From contig CAKSRS010000050.1 of the NCBI GenBank assembly GCA_934487205.1, positions 1 to 19,218 on the forward strand: a stretch of DNA of 19,218 bases. The letters are read 5' to 3'. The notes under the pieces were generated by a model. The model made no database searches. It was not told where the DNA came from and was given only the letters and a program-made list of their open reading frames with translations. Every line of letters starts with the position of its first letter. Positions within the stretch are counted from its first letter, which is position 1. Both the position numbers and the translations under genes were made by a program. This document shows, in pieces, positions 7,356 to 12,921 of the stretch. Source of the DNA: an uncultured Clostridia bacterium (GTDB taxonomy: Bacteria > Bacillota > Clostridia > UBA1381).

Positions 7356-8378
7356 CTATTCTGCCGAGATATCAATTTTCCAGCCCGTAAGCCTTGCCGC
7401 AAGACGGACATTCTGTCCCGACTTGCCGATTGCAAGCGAAAGTTGATTTTCCGGTACCGTAACTTTTGCACTCTTTTCTTCTTCATCTGCAATCACGCTC
7501 AAAACTTTTGACGGACTGAGTGCGGCGGAAATATATTCGACAGGGTCCTCGCTCCATTTAACAATATCAATTTTTTCCATGTTCAGTTCTTCCGATACCG
7601 CCTGAACACGCGTGCCTTTAGGGCCTATGCATGCGCCCTGAGCGTCGATGTCATTATCCTCCGAATATACCGCAATCTTTGTTCTTGAACCCGCCTCACG
7701 CGAAACGGATTTGATTTCAACAAGACCGTCCTGAATTTCCGGCACTTCACGGAAAAACAGCTTTTTCACCAATCCCGGGTGCGTACGCGACAAAATAATC
7801 TGCGTTCCGCGGGTCGCATTTTTTACCTCGCTGACATAACATTTTATCATGTCGCCTATTTGGTAACTTTCACCCTCCGTCTGTTCGTTAATCGGCAGAA
7901 CTGCCTCCGCCTTACCGATATCAACATAGATTGTGCCGTGTTCGATTCTCTCGATTTTTCCCGTTACAATATCATTTTCCTTTTGGGTGTACTCACTGTA
8001 GATAATTCCGCGCTCCGCCTCTCGAATACGCTGCGTTACCACCTGTTTTGCGGTCATCGCCGCAATTCTGCCGAAGTCGCGCGGGGTTACCTCTATATTT
8101 ACGACATCACCTATTTCATATGTTCCGCTGATTTTCTTTGCATCATCAACCGAAATTTCCAATTGCGGGTCAGTAACTTCTTCCGCAACGGTTTTCTGCG
8201 CATAAACATTTATTTTTCCTGTATCACGGTCAAGTTCCACGCATACATTCTGCGCCGAGGCAAAATTACGCTTATATGCCGCAATCAGCGCCGCCTCGAG
8301 GGCGTCCAGTATTACCTCTTTCTCTATGCCCTTTTCCTTGCACAGTTCCGTAAGGGCAGTAAGTAATTCTTCATTCAT
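7356..8378 (-). CDS. nusA: Transcription termination/antitermination factor NusA
   Basis: NusA binds RNA polymerase and nascent RNA, promoting hairpin formation at pauses and intrinsic terminators. The 340-residue product has the N-terminal polymerase-binding domain (1-125, starting MNEELLTALTELCKEKGIEK) and an S1 domain (about 136-198). Two KH domains follow, with loops GPKG (252-255) and GKSG (318-321). It ends at GWKIDISAE and lacks the acidic repeats of gamma-proteobacterial NusA, as is normal for Firmicutes. ATG at 8376-8378 has an AAAGGA site 11 nt upstream. A perfect hairpin lies between the rimP stop and this site. Expression may be self-limited through the leader hairpin at 8911-8932. 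Confidence 0.96.
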   Translation of the reverse strand: MNEELLTALTELCKEKGIEKEVILDALEAALIAAYKRNFASAQNVCVELDRDTGKINVYAQKTVAEEVTDPQLEISVDDAKKISGTYEIGDVVNIEVTPRDFGRIAAMTAKQVVTQRIREAERGIIYSEYTQKENDIVTGKIERIEHGTIYVDIGKAEAVLPINEQTEGESYQIGDMIKCYVSEVKNATRGTQIILSRTHPGLVKKLFFREVPEIQDGLVEIKSVSREAGSRTKIAVYSEDNDIDAQGACIGPKGTRVQAVSEELNMEKIDIVKWSEDPVEYISAALSPSKVLSVIADEEEKSAKVTVPENQLSLAIGKSGQNVRLAARLTGWKIDISAE

Positions 8379-8404
8379 TTTTCAACAAATCCTTTCTCTA
8401 TGAC

Positions 8405-8424
8405 ACGCCTGCCCGTGCAGGCGT
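8405..8424. other. Perfect intercistronic hairpin between rimP and nusA
   Basis: The arms ACGCCTGC (8405-8412) and GCAGGCGT (8417-8424) pair perfectly around a 4-nt loop. On the sense (minus) transcript no U-run follows, so it should not terminate rimP-nusA transcription. On the plus strand it is followed by TTTTCTT and would act as an antisense-direction terminator. A role as a messenger processing or stability element is an alternative. Confidence 0.6.
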
Positions 8425-8428
8425 TTTC

Positions 8429-8887
8429 TTAAAATTCAAAATGTAACCGTATATATGCCGCATCTTTCGGATTTACTGTTATATCCGTTCCGTCTACGGA
8501 AATAGTGGCCGCACCCTTTTCATATCCCGACAATATCCCCGTAAACTCTTTACCGACTTCGCTCTTTTGAAACAGTTTTACATCAACTTCTCTGCCAATG
8601 TAGTGCATAAATTCACGCTCCGTTTTCAGCTTGCGGTCGAGCCCCGGCGAGGATACTTCCAGTATATATCCGCCGTCGATAGGGTCGCATGCGTCAAACT
8701 CGGTTTCAAAAGCTTTGGAAAAGCACTCGCAGTCATCTATGCCGACTCCCCCGTCTTTATCAATAAACAGGCGCAGATATTTGTCCTTGCCCTCTTTTAC
8801 CAGCTGTACATCAACCAGCGTAAATCCCATGTTGCCGGCGATTTTATCGCCCAGTTCAAAAGCAAGTTTTTCTGCTGCATTTGCCAA
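8429..8887 (-). CDS. rimP: Ribosome maturation factor RimP
   Basis: RimP helps assemble the 30S subunit. The 152-residue product shows the N-terminal alpha/beta domain (GDKIAGNMGFTLVDVQLVKE), the conserved CECFSKAFE, the diagnostic YILEVSSPGLDRKLKTERE and a C-terminal SH3-like barrel ending AAYIRLHFEF. It begins with TTG at 8885-8887, supported by a GAGGGGGG site about 6 nt upstream; no in-frame ATG lies near. It is the first gene of the operon. Its leader carries a promoter and a terminator-like hairpin close upstream, and the T-rich stretch after the hairpin abuts the ribosome binding site. Confidence 0.93.
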   Translation of the reverse strand: MANAAEKLAFELGDKIAGNMGFTLVDVQLVKEGKDKYLRLFIDKDGGVGIDDCECFSKAFETEFDACDPIDGGYILEVSSPGLDRKLKTEREFMHYIGREVDVKLFQKSEVGKEFTGILSGYEKGAATISVDGTDITVNPKDAAYIRLHFEF

Positions 8888-8900
8888 TACAATCCCCCCT

Positions 8901-8932
8901 CAAAATTAAAGAGTGGGTTTGTAAACCCACTC
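8901..8932 (-). terminator. Leader hairpin with U-rich stretch before rimP: attenuator and/or terminator of the upstream LCP gene
   Basis: A 10-bp perfect inverted repeat (8911-8920 and 8923-8932) is followed on the minus strand by TTTAATTTTGA. The rimP promoter lies upstream (8956-8984), so the hairpin is inside the rimP leader about 17 nt after the predicted start of transcription. It is also the only terminator-like element after the LCP gene that ends at 9013. The interrupted U-tract is the kind at which NusA is known to stimulate termination. Confidence 0.7.
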
Positions 8933-8955
8933 TCCGTTCATTACTATTCTTCTAT

Positions 8956-8984
8956 ATTATAACACATATATTCCGAAAATGCAA
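8956..8984 (-). promoter_or_regulatory. SigA-type promoter of the rimP-nusA-infB operon
   Basis: On the minus strand TTGCAT (8979-8984) and TATAAT (8956-8961) are spaced by exactly 17 bp in AT-rich DNA. The predicted start of transcription, at about 8949, gives a leader of about 60 nt before the TTG of rimP. This leader contains the hairpin at 8911-8932. Confidence 0.75.
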
Positions 8985-9012
8985 GACTTTTTTTATAATT
9001 TCTTAATATTTA

Positions 9013-10482
9013 TTAATCTACATCATAAATATCTTCAAGAGGTTCCTTGGTTACCTGAGGTTTTTTTGTAACCACCGGTGCTTTTGTAGGCTCGGGAGTG
9101 GGAGTATTTTTTGGTGCGGCAGAGGTTTTCGGCTTTGCCGTAGCCTTTGTTTTCGACGTTTCCGTTTTATTTTCCGCCGAATTTTCCTGCGTATCCGAGG
9201 ACTTGTTTTTATCCTTATTCTTAGTCATGTTTCCGCCCTTCAAAATTTTCTGCGAATGTCCGTCGGACAGCGTGATCTGGTCTGTCAGCTCGGCATCATA
9301 ACCGAATGTTTCGCTCATAAGAAGTTTGGTTTCATCAAAATTGCAGATAAAATACGAGCCGCCGCTTATGGTTTTGGTTTCGCCCGGCAAGCTGTAGCTG
9401 TGAATACTCTCGCCCGTCAATTTATTCAGGTAACGCAAATATCGTGTAATATCTCCCGCCGAAATATTGGTTTTGATTTCCTTTGACAGCTGCGAATAAA
9501 TTCCGGGCAGCTTTATCAAAAGTTCTGCGTTGAGTTTTTGGTCAATAACCGCTTTTACAAACTCCTGCTGACGTGCCACACGGTCGGTATCACTCCCGCT
9601 GCCCGCACCGCTGTTGCTCTTGCGGTAACGCACGAACTGCTGAACTTCGTTCCCCGTCAGCTGCTGCAAACCCGGTTTTAAGTGAATATGCAAATTCTGA
9701 ACAGGGTCGTCATAATTCATTCCGCGGCCCTTGCCCTCTACGTCGGGCACATCAAATTCCACCGGACCGAGTGCGTCAAACAAATGGTCGATTGCGGAAA
9801 ATGAAAATTCCACATAATAGTTTATCGGAATACCCGTCAGCTGCGTTACAGCCTCCGCCGTTGCCTCCGCGCCGAGAATTTCGCCGTTCTTTTTCTGACT
9901 GCTCATTGCGTGAATTTCATTTATTTTGCGCGTAACCTTGCGATTGGTTACATAAACCTTGGTATCGCGCGGTACCGAAAGCATATTCACCTGTGCCGCC
10001 TCCGCGTCATAGGACGCTATCATTATGGCGTCGGTTCTTAATCCTTCCTCGTCCACACCGAGCATCAAAACATTGATTTTTCCGTTTTCCAGCGGCGTCA
10101 ATGTATCGGAATCGTCAAAAATGCCCAATCCCATGGTTATCATGGCAAGAACAATAAATACAACTATTGTCGTCAGCACAAATTTCAACGGACGGCGCTT
10201 TTTTTTCTTTTTCTTCCCCGTCCGCACTTCATCATGCGCGGCAACGGCAGGTTTTTTATACCTTTCGCGGGGTCTTTCCGCCGCGGCATCGCCCGATTTT
10301 TCACTGCGGATTTCTTCTATGATTTCTTCATATTTGTTTATATTATCCGTGTGAGACGGGGTTTCTTCATCAGGTACTTCCCGTCCGCCGTACATATTTT
10401 CTTCATGAATACGCGACTCACGCTGCAGCTCGTTTTCCCGCCGCATTGCAGCCTTTTTATTCTTCGGTCTTGCTCTTTTCAC
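9013..10482 (-). CDS. LytR-CpsA-Psr (LCP) family cell-wall polymer transferase, long form
   Basis: LCP proteins are membrane-bound enzymes that move undecaprenyl-linked glycopolymers onto peptidoglycan. The 489-residue product has a charged cytoplasmic region of about 100 residues ending in a Lys/Arg block and one membrane helix (101-121). The LCP domain (about 135-320) shows INVLMLGVDEEGLRTDAIMI, LSVPRDT with Arg172, KINEIHAMS and GIPINYYVEFSF. It also has GMNYDDPVQNLHIHLKPG, and the DTDRVARQQEF that carries the late conserved Arg. A disordered Thr/Pro/Lys-rich tail fills about 416-489. The start is GTG (10480-10482) with GAGAGGG 7 nt upstream. The gene follows a second LCP gene by 13 nt. 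The 100-residue cytoplasmic region is longer than usual for the family. The polymer it transfers cannot be read from the sequence. Confidence 0.9.
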   Translation of the reverse strand: MKRARPKNKKAAMRRENELQRESRIHEENMYGGREVPDEETPSHTDNINKYEEIIEEIRSEKSGDAAAERPRERYKKPAVAAHDEVRTGKKKKKKRRPLKFVLTTIVVFIVLAMITMGLGIFDDSDTLTPLENGKINVLMLGVDEEGLRTDAIMIASYDAEAAQVNMLSVPRDTKVYVTNRKVTRKINEIHAMSSQKKNGEILGAEATAEAVTQLTGIPINYYVEFSFSAIDHLFDALGPVEFDVPDVEGKGRGMNYDDPVQNLHIHLKPGLQQLTGNEVQQFVRYRKSNSGAGSGSDTDRVARQQEFVKAVIDQKLNAELLIKLPGIYSQLSKEIKTNISAGDITRYLRYLNKLTGESIHSYSLPGETKTISGGSYFICNFDETKLLMSETFGYDAELTDQITLSDGHSQKILKGGNMTKNKDKNKSSDTQENSAENKTETSKTKATAKPKTSAAPKNTPTPEPTKAPVVTKKPQVTKEPLEDIYDVD

Positions 10483-10495
10483 AGTTTAACCCTCT

Positions 10496-11707
10496 CTATT
10501 CTTCAGTAACATCAACGGACTTTTCCGTCGTTTCTTCCGGTTTTTCGGTTGCTTTCGGCTTTTCTGTCGCATCAGGCTTTTCCGATGCGGACGGTTTTTC
10601 CGTCGGCGCCGTTGTTTTAGGTGTTTCCGACGGTTTCGGTTCCTCAGTAGCCTTTGGTTTTGCCGTCGGCGTATGGGTCGGCGAAGTTTTCGGTTTTTCC
10701 GTTGCTTTAGGTTTTGACGTCGCCTTTGTCTTTTTTATATCCTTTGACGTACTTGAGCCGTCTGCCGAATGTATGGTGATTTTGCTTGCGGCACCGCCGA
10801 AATTCTCCTCTAACAGAGTTCCCAGCTGCGTCATATCGGCAATCCAGTACGATGAACCGTAGTCGGTTCCGTTTGCCGCGCCCGGCAGTGCATGCATGGT
10901 AATATTTTCACTTGATAAATCCTGAATATTAAGCGCGTATTTTACGGCATCATTCAATGTGAAATTTGTTCTTATTTCTTTCGTCAGCACCTTGTAAAGG
11001 TCGGGAAATTTTGCAATAATCGACGCATTTATTTTCTGTTCCGATACCGCCTTCAAAAAGCTCTGCTGTACGGCAACACGGTCGATGTCACCCATCGGAT
11101 AACGGCGGAAACGGACAAGCTGCTCCGCCTTATCGCCGTCAAGATGCTGATATCCCTTGGTTAAATGAATATGCAAATCCTGGACAGGGTCATCATAATT
11201 CATATTCTGCGGAACATCAAAATCCACTCCGCCCAAAGCGTCAATCGTTTCGCGAAACGCCGCGCACGTAAATTCTATATAATAATTAATCGGTATCCCA
11301 GTAAGCCTGTTAACAGCCTCGATTGTGCCGTTTATCCCGTTCTTTTTGCCGTTTTTTGAAACGGAATATGCCGCATTTATTTTCTGATATCTGCTGCCTA
11401 TATACATTCTCGTATCGCGCGGAATTGACAAAATATCCACCTTGTCATTATCCAAATCATAGCGTGCAAGCATGATTGTATCGGTAAGACCTTCGCTCCT
11501 ATCCAGTCCCACAACAAGAATATTTATAACGCCTGTCTCTTTGCTGACCGGCTCGACATAGTCAACATCATCTCCGCCCGGGAGCTCAAAAAAGCCGCCC
11601 AACCCCATAACAACAGCAAATGCCGCCAAAAGAACCGCCAGCGAAATACCGAATACGGCAAATTGTTTTTTATTAAAAATTTTGCTTTTCTTTTTTCTAC
11701 GTTTCAA
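10496..11707 (-). CDS. LytR-CpsA-Psr (LCP) family cell-wall polymer transferase, short form
   Basis: This 403-residue protein has a short basic cytoplasmic end, a membrane helix at 15-37 and an LCP domain at about 58-225. The domain shows INILVVGLDRSEGLTDTIML, LSIPRDT with Arg97, KINAAYS, GIPINYYIEF, NYDDPVQDLHIHLTKG and GDIDRVAVQQSF. From about residue 323 the tail is a Lys-Pro-Thr-Glu repeat of about 80 residues with recurring ATEKPK units, likely disordered and possibly wall-spanning. It begins with TTG at 11705-11707, with AGAGG 7 nt upstream. The perfect-consensus promoter at 11749-11777 drives this gene and its neighbour. The two proteins are clear paralogues, with long shared motifs, and look like a tandem duplication that later diverged. 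Confidence 0.9.
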   Translation of the reverse strand: MKRRKKKSKIFNKKQFAVFGISLAVLLAAFAVVMGLGGFFELPGGDDVDYVEPVSKETGVINILVVGLDRSEGLTDTIMLARYDLDNDKVDILSIPRDTRMYIGSRYQKINAAYSVSKNGKKNGINGTIEAVNRLTGIPINYYIEFTCAAFRETIDALGGVDFDVPQNMNYDDPVQDLHIHLTKGYQHLDGDKAEQLVRFRRYPMGDIDRVAVQQSFLKAVSEQKINASIIAKFPDLYKVLTKEIRTNFTLNDAVKYALNIQDLSSENITMHALPGAANGTDYGSSYWIADMTQLGTLLEENFGGAASKITIHSADGSSTSKDIKKTKATSKPKATEKPKTSPTHTPTAKPKATEEPKPSETPKTTAPTEKPSASEKPDATEKPKATEKPEETTEKSVDVTEE

Positions 11708-11748
11708 TTTCTTACCTCTGCTTTCAAATGGTGTAAGAGTTCCTGTAT

Positions 11749-11777
11749 ATTATACCCCAATTATTCTTTTATGTCAA
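11749..11777 (-). promoter_or_regulatory. Consensus SigA promoter of the two-gene LCP operon
   Basis: On the minus strand TTGACA (11772-11777) and TATAAT (11749-11754) are separated by 17 bp, an exact match to the vegetative consensus in both hexamers and spacing. The leader to the TTG of the first LCP gene is about 35 nt. A plus-strand promoter begins 19 bp away, so the two face apart. Confidence 0.85.
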
Positions 11778-11795
11778 TAATATTATTATATTGTG

Positions 11796-11824
11796 TTGCA
11801 ATTTGACGAAAATAATATTATAAT
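11796..11824 (+). promoter_or_regulatory. SigA-type promoter for the NusG-II/Gx transporter transcript
   Basis: TTGCAA (11796-11801) and TATAAT (11819-11824) are spaced 17 bp apart. The predicted start, at about 11831, gives a leader of about 177 nt before the ATG at 12008. That leader is rich in perfect inverted repeats. The TATAAT stretch is nearly palindromic, but the minus-strand reading has no matching -35. Confidence 0.65.
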
Positions 11825-11830
11825 ATTAGA

Positions 11831-12007
11831 TAAGTTTTATGGCATGAAAAAAGCTGCACTGTGCGAATGCAGCTTTTCCATAAAAATATTAAGGGGAAGG
11901 TATTTTGTAAGCTTTTCAGCTTACAAATACATAATAACACGCTATTATGTCATGCGTATGAACTAATTGTGAAAAAATTGTAAATAAAACGGGAGTTTTG
12001 AAAATTT
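11831..12007 (+). promoter_or_regulatory. Structured 5' leader with three consecutive hairpins, unassigned RNA element
   Basis: This intergenic stretch holds three successive inverted repeats. Hairpin 1 has an outer 8-bp stem (11835-11842 with 11878-11885) enclosing an inner 10-bp stem (11849-11858 with 11868-11877). Hairpin 2 pairs 11900-11912 with 11919-11930, with one bulged base. Hairpin 3 pairs 11930-11936 with 11943-11949. A GGGGAAGG run lies between hairpins 1 and 2. After hairpin 3 the leader is AT-rich up to a GGGAG site before the ATG. No plus-strand U-tract follows any stem, so a simple attenuator is not evident. I recognise no known riboswitch consensus. Confidence 0.5.
11847..11877 (-). 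terminator. Possible minus-strand intrinsic terminator in the divergent intergenic region
   Basis: Read on the minus strand, the 10-bp perfect stem (11868-11877 with 11849-11858, 9-nt loop) runs straight into six T residues (complement of 11847-11852). That is a good intrinsic terminator. It would stop antisense transcription arriving from the right before the LCP promoter. The same repeat forms the inner part of the plus-strand leader hairpin 1, so one sequence may serve both directions. Confidence 0.4.
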
Positions 12008-12349
12008 ATGCGAAAAGATGTCATTTTTATTGCAATAATGCTTGCCGCCGCGGGCATTTTATACCTTTTTTTACCGCGCGAAAATGCGGCGGAAACCGTG
12101 ATTATAACAAAAAACGGTCAATTTTACAGGCAAGTCCCTCTGAACGCCGACAGCACCGTTGATATCGAAGGCGATAACACCGTTGTAATAAAAAGCGGCG
12201 AGGTATATATGGAGTACGCCGATTGCCCGGACAAACTGTGTATCAATCAGGGCAAAATTACCGACAGTTCAAAAAAAATAATCTGTCTGCCGAACAAAGT
12301 TATCGTTGAAGTAACGAAAAAATCAGAAACGGACGCGGTGGTGAGATAA
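12008..12349 (+). CDS. NusG domain II-containing membrane-anchored protein
   Basis: This 113-residue protein has an N-terminal membrane anchor (about 5-22, DVIFIAIMLAAAGILYLFL) and an extracytoplasmic domain of the NusG_II family. The domain is recognised by MEYADCPDKLCINQGKI and ICLPNKVIVEV with three conserved Cys. Despite its name it is not a transcription factor; its function is not established. In many Clostridia it is encoded next to a Gx transporter protein, as here, often near electron-transfer or FMN-related genes. The ATG at 12008-12010 has a GGGAG site about 11 nt upstream. The stop overlaps the next ATG by one base (TAATG), so the two are coupled. Confidence 0.85.
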   Translation: MRKDVIFIAIMLAAAGILYLFLPRENAAETVIITKNGQFYRQVPLNADSTVDIEGDNTVVIKSGEVYMEYADCPDKLCINQGKITDSSKKIICLPNKVIVEVTKKSETDAVVR

Positions 12350-12825
12350 TGAAAAATTCCGAAATAACACAGATTGCGCTTTTAACTGCCATAGCGCTGA
12401 TATTCGGCTACATCGAAAGCCTTTTTCCTCTGCCGACAGCCGTTCCCGGCATTAAACTTGGACTGTCAAATATTGTAATTCTTTTTGCCGTACTGCGCCT
12501 TGGCAAAAAGCAATCGTTTCTTATATTAATATTAAAAGTCCTTGTTTCATCGTTGCTTTTTTCCGGCGTCATGTCACTTGCGTATGCAGCCGCGGGCGGA
12601 TTATGCGCTTTATTTGCCATGCTTGCGGCACGCCGGTTCAGTCTCGGAATTATCGGAATCAGTACAGCGGGTGGAGTTTTTCATAATATCGGACAAATCG
12701 CCGCCGCATGCATCGTTCTTTCCTCTTATGCGCCCGTATATTATCTCCCGTTTCTCATTCCGGCAGGCGTATTATGCGGCATTTTGACAGGTATTGTATG
12801 CAAAATGGTATTGAAAAGGGTATAA
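12349..12825 (+). CDS. Gx transporter family protein (Hpre_diP_synt_I family membrane protein)
   Basis: This hydrophobic 158-residue protein has about five membrane segments. The family pattern is visible in ITQIALLTAIALIFGYIES, LPTAVPGIKLGLSNIVILFA and GGVFHNIGQIAAA. Members were once annotated as heptaprenyl diphosphate synthase component I, but they resemble small substrate-binding membrane subunits such as ECF S components. The substrate is unknown. It is coupled to the NusG-II gene by a one-base overlap. Older annotation as an isoprenoid enzyme is probably wrong, because the sequence is an integral membrane protein without prenyl-synthase DDxxD motifs. Confidence 0.82.
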   Translation: MKNSEITQIALLTAIALIFGYIESLFPLPTAVPGIKLGLSNIVILFAVLRLGKKQSFLILILKVLVSSLLFSGVMSLAYAAAGGLCALFAMLAARRFSLGIIGISTAGGVFHNIGQIAAACIVLSSYAPVYYLPFLIPAGVLCGILTGIVCKMVLKRV

Positions 12826-12826
12826 A

Positions 12827-12850
12827 TTTACAGTTTACAAAATATTTACA
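12827..12850 (+). promoter_or_regulatory. Three TTTACA direct repeats upstream of the export cassette
   Basis: TTTACA occurs at 12827-12832, 12834-12839 and 12845-12850. The last two are 11 bp apart, start to start, the half-site spacing typical of OmpR/PhoB-family response regulators. They lie about 32-55 bp upstream of a putative -10, so they could be an activator site. No regulator gene is visible nearby; this is inference from spacing and sequence alone. Confidence 0.3.
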
Positions 12851-12878
12851 TATTATCAATACATTAAAAATATTTGTG

Positions 12879-12887
12879 TGATAGAAT
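12879..12887 (+). promoter_or_regulatory. Putative extended -10 promoter of the MacAB-like cassette
   Basis: TGATAGAAT (12879-12887) is an extended -10 element, but no good -35 lies 16-18 bp upstream. A weak -35 fits a promoter that needs an activator, and direct repeats lie upstream. The predicted start is about 27 nt before the TTG of the adaptor gene. Confidence 0.4.
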
Positions 12888-12921
12888 TAGTACAGTTTAA
12901 AATAGACGAGGAGGAATATTT

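Noticed and set aside
7779..8366. 195-aa plus-strand frame
   Set aside because: Antisense of nusA, whose KH and S1 domains are unmistakable.
10530..10735. Repeated short DNA units read as a CRISPR or tandem-repeat locus
   Set aside because: The units are in frame and encode the Lys-Pro-Thr-Glu tail of the LCP protein; there are no fixed-length spacers.
11844..11966. 40-codon plus-strand frame starting ATG in the leader hairpin
   Set aside because: No ribosome binding site, lies wholly within stable inverted repeats, and the product looks random; kept as a caution because leader peptides can be short.
12349..12825. Heptaprenyl diphosphate synthase component I
   Set aside because: The protein is an integral membrane protein without prenyltransferase DDxxD motifs; the transporter-like family name is better.
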